Assembly (NCBI GenBank): GCA_016719485.1 | Contig: JADJZB010000026.1 | Coordinates: 1-64,000 of the forward strand | DNA from: Holophagales bacterium | GTDB taxonomy: Bacteria > Acidobacteriota > Thermoanaerobaculia > UBA5066 | Direction: 5' to 3' | DNA: 64,000 nt | In this document: one piece after another, positions 10,114 to 19,856 of the stretch | Numbering within the stretch: position 1 is the stretch's first letter | Layout of the letters: the number at the start of each line of letters is the position of its first letter | Made by a program: the position numbers and the translations under genes | Notes under the pieces: model-generated | The model's database searches: none | What the model was told of the DNA's origin: nothing | What the model saw: only the letters and a program-made list of their open reading frames with translations

Positions 10114-10584
10114 TCAGCAGCCCTTCATCATCTCCGCCATCCGCTTCTGCATCTCCTCGGGGGAGACGTCCTCGACGTGGGTGGCGAACGCCCACTGGTG
10201 GCCGAAGGGGTCCGTGACCTTGGCGAAGCGATCGCCCCAGAACTCGTCTTTCGGCTCCTGGGTCGCCGCGCAGCCGGCTTCGACGGCCCGCTTGAACGCC
10301 GCGTCGCAGTCCTCGACGTAGAGCATCATCGTGCAGGTCGTCCCACCCCTCGAGATCGGGCCGAGCTGGCCCCAGTCGGGGAACTCGTCCGAAACCATCA
10401 CGATCGAGCTGCCGATCTTCACCTCGGCGTGCATCACCATGTCGCCCGGTCCCGGCATCCGGAAGAGCTCCTCGGCGCCGAGCGCCTTGTTCCAGAGCTC
10501 GATCGCCGCCGCGGCGCCCTTGACGCAGAGGTAGGGGGTGACGCTGCCATACCCCTCGGGAATCGGGTTCACCTTTCCAGCCAT
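10114..10584 (-). CDS. VOC/PhnB-like glyoxalase-fold protein
   Basis: The 156-residue protein starts MAGKVNPIPEGYGSVTPYL, has GDMVMHAEVKIGSS and ends with TDPFGHQWAFATH. This pattern is typical of PhnB/YdcJ-type members of the vicinal-oxygen-chelate superfamily. A His in the MHAEV strand and the Gln/His near the C-terminus are the usual metal-ligand positions, although PhnB-like members often lack a bound metal. AAAGGAG precedes the ATG by about 8 bases. The substrate is unknown. Confidence 0.85.
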   Translation of the reverse strand: MAGKVNPIPEGYGSVTPYLCVKGAAAAIELWNKALGAEELFRMPGPGDMVMHAEVKIGSSIVMVSDEFPDWGQLGPISRGGTTCTMMLYVEDCDAAFKRAVEAGCAATQEPKDEFWGDRFAKVTDPFGHQWAFATHVEDVSPEEMQKRMAEMMKGC

Positions 10585-10679
10585 CGTCGTCTCCTTTCGT
10601 TCCGCCCCGGAAGGGGCACTCTTCCCGGCCACGGGCTCTCCCCGCGGACGGTGTTCTCCCGATGTGTCGTTCCGACGTA

Positions 10680-11045
10680 CTACGTCAGACGGCCCTCCGG
10701 GTTTCCTACCGGGCCGCCCTTTCCGTACCGCGCCGTCACGTATCCGGTGACGAGACCGACCAGTGCGCCGGGAAGCATCAGCTCGAAGTAGTACTTGCCC
10801 ATCTGCGCGGCCACGAGGTAGGCGAAGAAGCCGCTCACCAGGACGCCGAAGACGATCGTCGCCGGAATCGAGGCGACCTTCTTCGAGAAGAAACCGATGA
10901 GGAGACCTGCGACGAGCCCCTTGAACGTCGACCCCATCACGATCCCGAGGATGTCCTTGCGGACCTCGGGCGTGAACCACGCCGTGAGCCCGTCGAGAAC
11001 GCCGAGCCCTCCTCCCAGAAGCAGCCCCAGAAGCACCTTGTTCAT
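10680..11045 (-). CDS. Small hydrophobic membrane protein, family not recognised
   Basis: The 121-residue protein begins MNKVLLGLLLGGGLGVLDGL and has four hydrophobic segments, the later ones Gly-rich (ATIVFGVLVSGFFAYLVA, GALVGLVTGYVTARYG). GGGAGA upstream supports the ATG at 11045. It is 95 bp from the VOC gene on the same strand. The composition suggests an inner-membrane protein; nothing indicates a substrate. Confidence 0.65.
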   Translation of the reverse strand: MNKVLLGLLLGGGLGVLDGLTAWFTPEVRKDILGIVMGSTFKGLVAGLLIGFFSKKVASIPATIVFGVLVSGFFAYLVAAQMGKYYFELMLPGALVGLVTGYVTARYGKGGPVGNPEGRLT

Positions 11046-11092
11046 CGTCGATCTCCCTTCATCCCACCTGTTCAACGGCCTCGCCGTTTTCA

Positions 11093-12072
<980 letters not shown>

Positions 12073-12076
<4 letters not shown>

Positions 12077-12801
12077 GGCCCGTCCACCCCGAGGAGGGCC
12101 CGCGCCTCGAGCCGGAACTCCTCGTCGCTCCCCGTCATCTCGCCCAGGAGGCCGAGGACGATCTTGCGGAGCTCGCGCCGCGCCAGCGAGAGGCCGTTCG
12201 TGACGTCGGAGACGGAGACGCCGAAGCGCTGGGCGAGGGCGGCATAGGGGGGAGGAGGCTCTCCCTCCGCCCCCAGGTCGTAGATCTCGAAGAGGCGCGC
12301 CGCGATCCCCTTGCCCCGCCCGGCGAGGGCGATCTCGAGCCGCGCGAGGCCGAGCTCGAGGACGCTCCGCGCCCACTCCTTCTCGAACTCGCGCTCGGGC
12401 GACTCCCCGGGAGCGGCCAGCGCGTGCTCCAGCTCCTCGCGGGCCCCCTCGAAATCGAGGGACAGGAGAGGCACCCCGCCCCCCCGCTTCAGCCGCCCCG
12501 CCGCCTTCTCCGCGTTGGCGACGAGGCCGTCGACGCAGACCCGGAGGTACGTGCGGAGCTTCGCCTTCGACGGATCGAAGCGGGCGAGGAGGTCGCGCTC
12601 GAGGAGCTCGGCGAAGAACTCCTGCGTCAGGTCGGCGGCTTCCTCGTGCTCCTTCCCCCACTTCCGGCGCACGTGCCGGTAGACCGGTCGCCAGTAGGCG
12701 GCGACGAGCGTCTCGAGCGCGCGCCGGCGCTCCCCGGCGTCCGCGCTTCGCGCCGCCTCGACGACCGAGGCCCGCGTCGGCGGGAAGAAGCCTGCGCTCA
12801 T
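12073..12801 (-). CDS. ECF-type RNA polymerase sigma factor linked to a kinase
   Basis: The 242-residue protein has region 2 (LVAAYWRPVYRHVRRKWG, ADLTQEFFAELLERDLLARFD, LRTYLRVCVDGLVAN) and a region-4-like helix-turn-helix (YAALAQRFGVSVSDVTNGLSLARRELRKIV). It belongs to the long ECF class that often lies next to Hanks kinases in Acidobacteriota and Planctomycetes. No anti-sigma gene is adjacent. It overlaps DinB upstream (ATGA) and the kinase downstream (GTGA), so all three are translationally coupled. Confidence 0.85.
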
Positions 12802-13283
12802 CCCTTCGGACGGAGCCTCTTCAGGACCTGCACCTGCCCGCAGTGGTAGAGGTCGTGCGCCGCCACGCCCCGCACGAGGTGGAGCGCCTTCGCACGGGCT
12901 GAGCCCGAGAGCCCGGGAGCGTCCGGGCGACGGCGGCGACGAGCGCGCCGTGCTCGGCGGCGAGGAGGGCGAGATCGGCCTTCCACGCGGCCTCGTCGGG
13001 CTCGCCCTCCGGGCGCCGGAACCAGTTGCTCCCCTCGAGGGCGAAGGACCCTCGCTTCTCCCCGGTCAGCTTCCGCCTCACCGCGTACTTCCAGTAGGCG
13101 GCGTGAAGGGCCAGCTCCCAGGCGTTCGGCCGCCCCTCTCCCGGGGCGCCACGCCGCCTCGCCCGCCGTCATCCCGCGGAACGAGCCGCGCAGGTTCGTG
13201 CCGTGCCACGACTTCCTCTCGAACGCCTCGGCCAGGAGGTCGATGAGCAGGGACGTCTCGGGATCGCGCGGGGTTCGCGCCAT
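12798..13283 (-). CDS. DinB-family protein (two frame breaks)
   Basis: Start MARTPRDPETSLLIDLLAEAFE, then SWHGTNLRGSFRGMTAGEAAWRP. At about 13140 the conserved continuation moves to another frame (PNAWELALHAAYWKYAVRRKLTGEKRGSF), and at about 12905 it returns to the first (LVRGVAAHDLYHCGQVQVLKRL) before the TGA. Three His-containing helices (HGTNL, LHAAYW, HDLYHCGQ) are the metal-site positions of the DinB/YfiT four-helix fold. These proteins are often thiol-dependent transferases. The stop overlaps the sigma-factor ATG (ATGA). The reconstructed length of about 161 residues is normal for the family, so the breaks look like sequence errors. Confidence 0.75.
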   Translation of the reverse strand: MARTPRDPETSLLIDLLAEAFERKSWHGTNLRGSFRGMTAGEAAWRPGRGAAERLGAGPSRRLLEVRGEAEADRGEARVLRPRGEQLVPAPGGRARRGRVEGRSRPPRRRARRARRRRRPDAPGLSGSARAKALHLVRGVAAHDLYHCGQVQVLKRLRPKG

Positions 13284-13385
13284 CGGGCCACCTCTCGAAC
13301 GGGAATAAAGCGGGAGTTTAGGCCCCCTTTCCGTGCGTGACAGGGAGCCGTCCTCCGGGGCATCGTCCGCCCGACGGAGGCCCAC

Positions 13386-14543
13386 ATGCCGACTCCCCTG
13401 GACCGCCGACGGTTCCTCGCCCGCTCCGCAGCCTCGGCCGCCGCGCTTCTCGCGGTGCGCGAAGGGCTCGCGCAGTCGCTGGCCGTACCGGCTCCCGACG
13501 CCGCCCCGGCCGCTCCGGCCTCCTCCGCCGGTGGTCTGGTGCGCCTCGGCCAGAACGAGAACCCGTGGGGCCCGTCGGAGGCCGCCCGGCGGGCCGCGGT
13601 GGACGCCGTCTCCTCTGGGAACCGCTACGTCCAGGGAGTCCCGGAGTTCGAGAGAAAGCTGGCTGCGCGCGAGGGGCTTGCTCCAGAGCAGGTCGTCCTC
13701 GGCTCAGGCTCCCACGCCCTCCTCTGCATGGCCGCCGCCGCCTGGGGCTCGGCCGGCGCCGAGGTCGTCACCGCCGACCCGACCTACCCCGGCCTCGGGC
13801 TCTACGCGGAGGCCCTCGGCGGAAAGGTCGTCCGCGTTCCGCACGACCCCGCGTTCCGGACCGACCTCGCCGCGATGGAGGCGCGCGTCGGGCCGGCGAC
13901 GCGCCTCGTCTACGTCTGCAACCCCGCGAACCCGACGGGTACCGTCGTCGATCCCGCCGCGCTGCGCTCCTTCTGCGAGCGGGTGTCGGCGAAGGCGGTC
14001 GTCGTCGTCGACGAGGCCTACCGCGACTACCCCGACGCCGCGCGGTTCGCCTCGATGCTCCCGCTCGTGAAGAGGGGGCTCCCCGTCGTCGTGACGTACA
14101 CGTTCTCGAAGCTCCACGGCCTCGCGGGGCTCCGCGTCGGCACTGCGATGACGACTCCCGCCCTCGCCGGCGCGCTCCGGAAGGTGCGGATGGGGGGCGC
14201 GCCGCTCGCCGTCTCCAACGTCGCCGTCGCGGCCGCGTCGGCGAGCCTCGACGACACGGCGTTCCTCGAGTCGTGCCGCCGCCGCACCGTCGCCGGGCGC
14301 GAGGCGCTCGCGGCATTCCTGCGCGAGGAGGGGCTCCCGACGCCGCCGTCGGAGACGAACTTCGTCTTCGTCCCGATGGCCTCGGGCGCCCCGGAGCTCG
14401 CGCGCGCCCTGGAGGCGCGCGGCATCCGCGTCTCCGCCCGCGACCCGAAGCTCGGCCTGCGGGTCACCGTCGGGACGGAGGAGGACATGGCCCGCTTCCG
14501 CGTCGCGTTCCGCGAGGCGCGGGCGGCGCTCGCTTCCGCCTGA
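13386..14543 (+). CDS. Histidinol-phosphate-aminotransferase-like PLP enzyme with a Tat signal
   Basis: The 385-residue protein begins with a twin-arginine signal (DRRRFLARSAASAAALLAV, then Ala-rich to about residue 45). It continues as a fold-type-I aminotransferase of the HisC/CobD group: LGQNENPWGPS, NRYVQGVPEFE, VLGSGSHALL, CNPANPTGT, VVVVDEAYRDY and the PLP-lysine segment YTFSKLHGLAGLRVG. Family members in histidine biosynthesis are cytoplasmic; a Tat leader means this one is probably exported folded with its cofactor. GGAGG lies six bases before the ATG. No his genes are nearby, so the substrate is open. Confidence 0.88.
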   Translation: MPTPLDRRRFLARSAASAAALLAVREGLAQSLAVPAPDAAPAAPASSAGGLVRLGQNENPWGPSEAARRAAVDAVSSGNRYVQGVPEFERKLAAREGLAPEQVVLGSGSHALLCMAAAAWGSAGAEVVTADPTYPGLGLYAEALGGKVVRVPHDPAFRTDLAAMEARVGPATRLVYVCNPANPTGTVVDPAALRSFCERVSAKAVVVVDEAYRDYPDAARFASMLPLVKRGLPVVVTYTFSKLHGLAGLRVGTAMTTPALAGALRKVRMGGAPLAVSNVAVAAASASLDDTAFLESCRRRTVAGREALAAFLREEGLPTPPSETNFVFVPMASGAPELARALEARGIRVSARDPKLGLRVTVGTEEDMARFRVAFREARAALASA

Positions 14544-14546
14544 CTG

Positions 14547-16253
14547 CTACAGCCCCCCGTCGAACGCGACCTTGCCGCCGACGATCGTCGCGAGGACGCG
14601 CGTCGAAGGGATCTCCGCGTCCGGAATCGTCGAGAGGTCCTTCGAGAGGACGACGACGTCGGCGAGCTTGCCGGGCGTCAGCGTTCCCTTGAGGTCCTCC
14701 TCGAATCCGGCGTATGCATTCGCGACGGTGTAGGAGCGAAGGGCCTCCAGCCGCGTCATCCGCTGCTCGGGAAAGAAGGCCGGCCCCTTCGCCGGCTGGC
14801 GCGTCACGGAAGCGTGGATGGAGGCGATCGGGTCGACGTCCTCGACGGGGGCGTCGGTCCCGTTCCCGATCCGCGCGCCGGCGTCGAGGACCCGGCGCCA
14901 GGCGTAGGCCCCTTCCCTCGCGCGCTTCTCGCCGAGGCGGGCGGCGACGAACGGGGCGTCGGACGGGCAGTGGATCCCCTGCATCATCGCGAGGACCGGG
15001 AGCCTGGCGAAGCGGGGAACGTCGGCCGGGTCGAGGTGCTGCGCGTGCTCGATCCGGAAGCGCAGGTCCTTCTTCGGGTGGCGCGCGAGGACGCGCTCGT
15101 AGACGTCGAGGACCTCCCGGTTCGCCCGGTCGCCGATCGCGTGGACGCCCAGCTGGAAGCCGTTCGTCACGGCGATCTCGGCCGTCCGCTCGAGGTCCTT
15201 CATGGCGTAGGTGTTCAGCCCGGTGCTCCCCGGCGCGTCGGCGTAGGGCGCCAGGAGCCACGCCCCGCGCGAGCCGAGGGCCCCGTCGGCGAGCCGCTTG
15301 ATGGCCCTCACCGTGAGGTGGTTCCGTCCCGCGCCGACGACCCTCGCCTTCGCGGCGCTCTTCTCGAGCTCCTCGTTCGAGGCGGAGAGCATCGCGTAGA
15401 CGCGGATGCCGAGCGTCCCCGCCTCGGCCCGCTGCCGATACCGCTCGACGACGTCGAAGGAGACCCCCGCGTCGTGGAGGGTCGTGACCCCCTTGCGGAG
15501 GCACTCCTCGACGGCGAGGTCGATCCGCCGGTCGAGGTCGGCGGTCACCTCGGCCGGAGTCCTTTTCGCGAGGTCGGCCTTCAGCGCCGCGTCGACGAGG
15601 TCCTCCGCGGTTTCCCGCAGGAGGCCCGTCGGCTCGCCCGAGGCGTCCTTCAGGATGTCGCCTCCCGCGGGCGGCTTCGTGTCGCGGCCGACGCCGCCGC
15701 GCACGAGCGCCGCGGCGTTCACGAAGGCCGCGTGCCCGCTGGCGTGAGAGAGAAGGACCGGGTTCGACGGGGAGGCCGCGCTGAGACTGGCGTGGAGCGG
15801 AAACCCCTCGACGTTCGGCTCGGGGGGCGAGCTCCACTCCTTCTGGTGCCAGCCGCGCCCCAGGATCCACTCGCCGGGGCGGGCCTTCTTCACGGCCGCG
15901 GCGACGCGTGAGACGACCTCGTCCCAGCTCTTCGCACCCCTCAGGTCGAGGGCGATCCGGGCGTCGCCGATCCCGGCGAGGTGCGCGTGCCCGTCGATGA
16001 AGCCGGGGCTGGCGGTCCTTCCGGCGAGGTCGATCACGCGCGTCGCGTCGCCTCGGAGTCTCTCTATTGCGGCATCGGTGCCGACGGCGACGATCCGGTC
16101 CCCGGAAACGGCGATCGCCGTCGCCTCCGGCCGGGCGGCGTCCATCGTCACGACCTTTCCGTTCTTCAGGATCAGGTCCGCGGGCCTCTCCGCCGACACC
16201 GCCACGAGCGCACCTCCGAGAAGGACCGCCAGGCCACCGCCGAGTCTCCTCAC
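14547..16253 (-). CDS. Exported amidohydrolase, YtcJ/NfdA-like
   Basis: GTG at 16253 with GGAGGT five bases upstream begins VRRLGGGLAVLLGGALVAV, a signal peptide. The 568-residue protein carries the amidohydrolase TIM-barrel motifs of the YtcJ group: LILKNGKVVTMD, GFIDGHAHL (metal-binding HxH), GRGWHQKEW, ADGALGSRGAWLL, GVHAIGDRANR, RIEHAQHL and IGNGTDAPV. The C-terminus has GKLADVVVLSKDL. The group includes N-substituted formamide deformylase and related imidase-like enzymes; the exact substrate cannot be read. It is convergent with the Tat aminotransferase, with three bases between the stops. Confidence 0.87.
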   Translation of the reverse strand: MRRLGGGLAVLLGGALVAVSAERPADLILKNGKVVTMDAARPEATAIAVSGDRIVAVGTDAAIERLRGDATRVIDLAGRTASPGFIDGHAHLAGIGDARIALDLRGAKSWDEVVSRVAAAVKKARPGEWILGRGWHQKEWSSPPEPNVEGFPLHASLSAASPSNPVLLSHASGHAAFVNAAALVRGGVGRDTKPPAGGDILKDASGEPTGLLRETAEDLVDAALKADLAKRTPAEVTADLDRRIDLAVEECLRKGVTTLHDAGVSFDVVERYRQRAEAGTLGIRVYAMLSASNEELEKSAAKARVVGAGRNHLTVRAIKRLADGALGSRGAWLLAPYADAPGSTGLNTYAMKDLERTAEIAVTNGFQLGVHAIGDRANREVLDVYERVLARHPKKDLRFRIEHAQHLDPADVPRFARLPVLAMMQGIHCPSDAPFVAARLGEKRAREGAYAWRRVLDAGARIGNGTDAPVEDVDPIASIHASVTRQPAKGPAFFPEQRMTRLEALRSYTVANAYAGFEEDLKGTLTPGKLADVVVLSKDLSTIPDAEIPSTRVLATIVGGKVAFDGGL

Positions 16254-16454
16254 GCGTCACCTCCGCAGGGCCGCATTCTGCCCCTTCCGCTCGTCGGCGG
16301 AATCGACCGCTCGTCGGCCGGCCGCGCCGTTCGCCGGCTTCCCCGTGACGCCCCGGCCCCGGCGGATCAGATTTCCCGCATGATCGGCGCACCCGGACCG
16401 AATCCCACGACCCGCGCGGACGCGAAGTCCCTGCTGGCCATCCTGGAGGTCGTC

Positions 16455-16907
16455 GTGAAGAGAGCGCTCGTTCTGCTCGCCGCCATCGTTCTCCTCGCCC
16501 TTCTCCTCGTGCCTCTCCTGGCGACGGCGGCCCCTCCGGAAGAGGCCGACGCGGCGGTCCGGGCGCCGGTCGAGGCCTACCTGCGCGGTCACGCGACGGG
16601 CGACGGCGAGGAGTGGCGGAAGGCCTTCCACCCTTCGGCCATGGTCACGGGCGTGAGGGACGGCAAGCTCGTCTCGATGACCGCGCCCGACTTCGTGTCG
16701 CGGGCCGCCGGAAAGCCGCCCGCCGACGAGGCGCAGCGCAAACGCCGGATCGTCTCGATCGACGTGGCGGGCGACGCGGCCCTCGCGAAGGTGGAGCTCG
16801 ACTACCCGAAAGTCTTCTTCGTCGACTACCTCTCGCTCCTGAGGATCGACGGCGAGTGGAAGATCGCCCAGAAGACCTACACCGGCACCTCGAAGAAGGC
16901 GCCTTGA
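16455..16907 (+). CDS. Secreted NTF2-like (Lumazine_bd_2-type) protein
   Basis: I prefer the GTG at 16455, which follows GGAGGT by four bases and gives MKRALVLLAAIVLLALLLV, a normal signal peptide. An ATG at 16380 in frame would add 25 residues. The mature part of about 125 residues reads VRAPVEAYLRGHATGDGEEWRKAFHPSA and later VDYLSLLRIDGEWKIAQKTYTG. This is the cone-shaped NTF2 fold of the Lumazine_bd_2 (PF12893) family, which usually binds small ligands. It precedes the LytS/LytTR pair by 34 bp on the same strand and could be co-transcribed. Confidence 0.78.
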   Translation: MKRALVLLAAIVLLALLLVPLLATAAPPEEADAAVRAPVEAYLRGHATGDGEEWRKAFHPSAMVTGVRDGKLVSMTAPDFVSRAAGKPPADEAQRKRRIVSIDVAGDAALAKVELDYPKVFFVDYLSLLRIDGEWKIAQKTYTGTSKKAP

Positions 16908-16941
16908 CGCCGCGTCGGCGGCGCCCGACCGGAATCACACC

Positions 16942-17979
16942 GTGAAGCTCCCCGGCCGTCCCTTCTGGATCGCCCAGGTCGCAGGCTGGGGCGGGTATCT
17001 CCTCGTCCTCTGGCTCTCGGGTCTCGTCTACCTCTCCGAGCCGTCCTTTGCCGCCCTCCTCGAGAACCTCCACTTCAAGGCGGTCGCGGCGGCGGGTGGA
17101 TTCCTCACGAGCGTCGGTCTCTGGGCCGTCTACCAGCGGCTCCTCCCCGAGAGACCGAAGACCGGGAGGATCGTTCTCGTCGCCGTGACCTTCTCCTTCC
17201 TCCTCGGTCTGGTCTGGTCGGCGGCGGCCGCGCGGGTGCTCTGGCCCGAGAAGCCACTATGGCCCGGCGCTTTCAAGAGCGCCACGAACTACGGCATCAC
17301 GCTCCTGGCCTGGAGCGCGCTCTACCTCGCCTTCACCTATCGCGCCCGGCTCGACGCCGAGACGGAGCGCGCCCTGCGCGCCGACGCCCTCGCGAGCCAG
17401 GCGCGCCTCGAGATGCTCCGCTACCAGGTGAACCCCCACTTCCTCTTCAACGCGCTCAACTCCATCCGTGCGCTCATCGAGGAGGACCGGGACAAGGCGC
17501 GCCTCATGGTGACCGAGCTGTCGGAGTTCTTTCGCTATTCGCTCCTCCACGCCCGCTCGGGCGAGATCCCTCTCGAGGCCGAGCTGGAGGCCATCCGCAG
17601 CTACCTCGCCATACAGAAGATCCGCTTCGAGGAGCGGCTCGAGGTGAGCTGGGAGGTCTCCGCCGAGGCGTCTGCCGCGCACCTCCCCGGTTTCCTGGTC
17701 CACCCGCTCGTCGAGAACGCGGTGAAGCACGGCATGGAGACGAGCCCGATGCCGCTGCGGATCGGGATCGCGGCGCGCCTCCGGGGGCGCCGCCTCGTCG
17801 TGGAGGTGACGAACAGCGGGAGGCTCGCGCCGAACGGGACGTGCGAGGGGACCGGCACCGGCCTCGCGAACGTCCGCGAGCGGCTCGCGCACCACTTCCC
17901 CGGCCGCCACTCCTTCACGATTGCCGAAGAGAAGGACCTCGTCGTGGCCCGGCTCGAGGTCGACACGGAGGCACCGTGA
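16942..17979 (+). CDS. LytS/YehU-type sensor histidine kinase
   Basis: The 345-residue protein has four hydrophobic segments in the first 150 residues and no separate sensor domain. It continues with the His_kinase segment LRYQVNPHFLFNALNSIRALI (phosphoacceptor His in NPHFLFN) and an HATPase_c domain with ENAVKHGM (N box) and GTGLANVRERL (G box). The GTG start at 16942 has only a weak GGAATC upstream. The stop overlaps the response-regulator start by GTGA. This class signals to LytTR regulators, often in cell-envelope control. Confidence 0.92.
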   Translation: MKLPGRPFWIAQVAGWGGYLLVLWLSGLVYLSEPSFAALLENLHFKAVAAAGGFLTSVGLWAVYQRLLPERPKTGRIVLVAVTFSFLLGLVWSAAAARVLWPEKPLWPGAFKSATNYGITLLAWSALYLAFTYRARLDAETERALRADALASQARLEMLRYQVNPHFLFNALNSIRALIEEDRDKARLMVTELSEFFRYSLLHARSGEIPLEAELEAIRSYLAIQKIRFEERLEVSWEVSAEASAAHLPGFLVHPLVENAVKHGMETSPMPLRIGIAARLRGRRLVVEVTNSGRLAPNGTCEGTGTGLANVRERLAHHFPGRHSFTIAEEKDLVVARLEVDTEAP

Positions 17980-18701
17980 AGCCCCGCCTGACGGCGCTCG
18001 TCGTCGACGACGAGCGTCTCGCCCGCGTCGAGCTCCGCCGGATGCTCGCCGTCCACCCCGAAATCGAGGTCGCCGGAGAGGCGGGCGACGTCGCCGAGGC
18101 CGAGGCCGAGATCGCCCGGCTCACTCCCGACGTCGTCTTCCTCGACATCCGGATGCCGGGCGCGAGCGGCTTCGACCTCGTCGAGAAGATCCCCGCCGGG
18201 ACCCGCGTCGTCTTCGTGACCGCCTACAGCGAGTACGCGCTCCGCGCCTTCGAGGCGAACGCCCTCGACTACCTGATGAAGCCGGTCCCGCCCGAACGGC
18301 TCGCCGCCGCCGTCCGCAAGCTCCTCGACGGAACGCCGTCCGCGGCGACGCCCGGCCGGCCCCTCCACCTCGACGACCCGCTCATCGTCCCCGCCGGGAC
18401 GCACTACCGGGTCGTCCGGGTGCGGCAGATCGTCTGCCTCCGGGCCGCGCGCGACTCCTCCGAGGCGGTCACCGCCGACGGCCGGACGACGCTCGTCGGC
18501 AGGAGCCTCAAGGAGTGGGAGGAGCTCCTCCCGCCCCGCCACTTCCTGAGGGTCCACCGGTCGACGATCGTGAACGTCGACCACGTGGAGCGGATCGAGC
18601 CCTGGTTCAAGGCCGGGTTCCGGGTGCGCCTGCGCGGCCTCGAGGAGCCGGTCGAGGTGAGCCGGCGACACGCGGCGCTCCTCAGGGCGCGGCTCGTCTG
18701 A
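17976..18701 (+). CDS. LytTR-family response regulator
   Basis: The 241-residue protein has a receiver domain (ALVVDDERLAR, phospho-Asp in VVFLDIRMPG, conserved Lys in YLMKPV) over residues 4-120. A LytTR DNA-binding domain follows at about 145-240 (VRVRQIVCLRAARDSS, HFLRVHRSTIVNVDHVERIEPW). It starts with GTG overlapping the kinase stop, so the pair is translationally coupled. LytTR proteins bind pairs of direct repeats; I saw no clear repeat near these genes. Confidence 0.93.
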   Translation: MKPRLTALVVDDERLARVELRRMLAVHPEIEVAGEAGDVAEAEAEIARLTPDVVFLDIRMPGASGFDLVEKIPAGTRVVFVTAYSEYALRAFEANALDYLMKPVPPERLAAAVRKLLDGTPSAATPGRPLHLDDPLIVPAGTHYRVVRVRQIVCLRAARDSSEAVTADGRTTLVGRSLKEWEELLPPRHFLRVHRSTIVNVDHVERIEPWFKAGFRVRLRGLEEPVEVSRRHAALLRARLV

Positions 18702-18742
18702 CGGCTCGGGCGGGACCTCGGTTAGCATCCCCGCCACACATC

Positions 18743-19843
18743 ATGAGAACGCTGCTCCCCGGCCTCGGCACGGCCGCCCTCGGCGTCGCCGTCCTCCTGA
18801 CGCTCGCCCTCGCCCTGACGACGAAGCTCTTCACGCTCCGGCCCCCGAGCGGGCCCGACGCGATGGGGCTCGTCGTCGTCTTCTTCCTCCCCATCGGCGC
18901 GTGGCTCCTCGTCCTCTTCGGAGCCCTCGTCTGCGTCGCGCGCGGGGGATTCGACTGGGTGAGCCGTTCACCGGGCATCCCGACGCTCGCCGTCCTGGGC
19001 ACCGTCGTCGGACTCGGCATCCTCTCCGTCGGGGCGGCAGTCTTCTCGCTCGAGGTCCGTTACGCGTCGCGGACGGTTGCCGGCCTGGCCGGCGGCTTTC
19101 TTCTCCCCCTCCTCGTGATCGGCCTCCTCGGGTTCCTCCTCTGGTCCGAGCCCGGTTCCGTCTCCGGGACAGCGTGGCTTCGCCCTGCCGGTGCGGTCCT
19201 CGCGGGTCTCGCCGTACTCGCCTACTGCGGAGCGTTCGCGCTTTTCGTCAAGGATTCCGCGGAGGACGCCAGGAGGGCCGAAGAAGGGCGCGTCGCCGAC
19301 GAGGCGCGGCAGGCCGAAATGCGGGCCGAGGACGCCAGGCGCGTCGAGGCCCAGGCCGCCGAGCTCGCGGCGCTCCCCGACGACGCCCCGCTCGAGACGT
19401 TCCTCACGCACCTCTTCATCGACAAGAGCGAGGCGCACCACCGGAAGGCCATCGAGCGCATCCGGGCGCTCCCTGGGCTGACGGAGAGAATGGCGGCGCG
19501 ACTCGAGCACCCCGAGCCGCTCCAGCGCGAGTACGTCCTGAATTTCGTGAAGATGGCCGGGGCGCCCGACCCGGCGTGGGAGCCGCTCGTGCGCCAGGCG
19601 ATCGTCCGTCTCGCGGCCGATTACCGCGCGGAGGCGAAGGACCTCTCCCTCGGCCGGATCACGCACGTGAAGGGGCTGTCGTGGGGCGCCCTCCTCGCCG
19701 CGCAGACGTTCGGGCCGAAACGCTTCGAAGCGGAGGCCAGGGAGCTCCGAGAGGCCGTCGCCCGGTGGCCGAACGAGGAGCCACGGAACGACGCGCTCGA
19801 GGTCATCGACCTCTACCTCGCGGGCGGGCCCCTCCCGGAATAG
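18743..19843 (+). CDS. Polytopic membrane protein with coiled coil and helical C-terminal domain
   Basis: The 366-residue protein has five hydrophobic segments in residues 1-165. A charged coiled coil of about 45 residues rich in Ala, Glu, Asp and Arg follows (from about 170), then a helical, HEAT-like soluble part (LETFLTHLFIDKSEAHHRKAIERIRALPG, REYVLNFVKMAG). I do not recognise the family. It lies 41 bp after the LytTR regulator on the same strand, so it may be in that operon or a target of it. The topology suggests a membrane sensor or scaffold. Confidence 0.65.
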   Translation: MRTLLPGLGTAALGVAVLLTLALALTTKLFTLRPPSGPDAMGLVVVFFLPIGAWLLVLFGALVCVARGGFDWVSRSPGIPTLAVLGTVVGLGILSVGAAVFSLEVRYASRTVAGLAGGFLLPLLVIGLLGFLLWSEPGSVSGTAWLRPAGAVLAGLAVLAYCGAFALFVKDSAEDARRAEEGRVADEARQAEMRAEDARRVEAQAAELAALPDDAPLETFLTHLFIDKSEAHHRKAIERIRALPGLTERMAARLEHPEPLQREYVLNFVKMAGAPDPAWEPLVRQAIVRLAADYRAEAKDLSLGRITHVKGLSWGALLAAQTFGPKRFEAEARELREAVARWPNEEPRNDALEVIDLYLAGGPLPE

Positions 19844-19856
19844 CGGGCGCCCGCCG

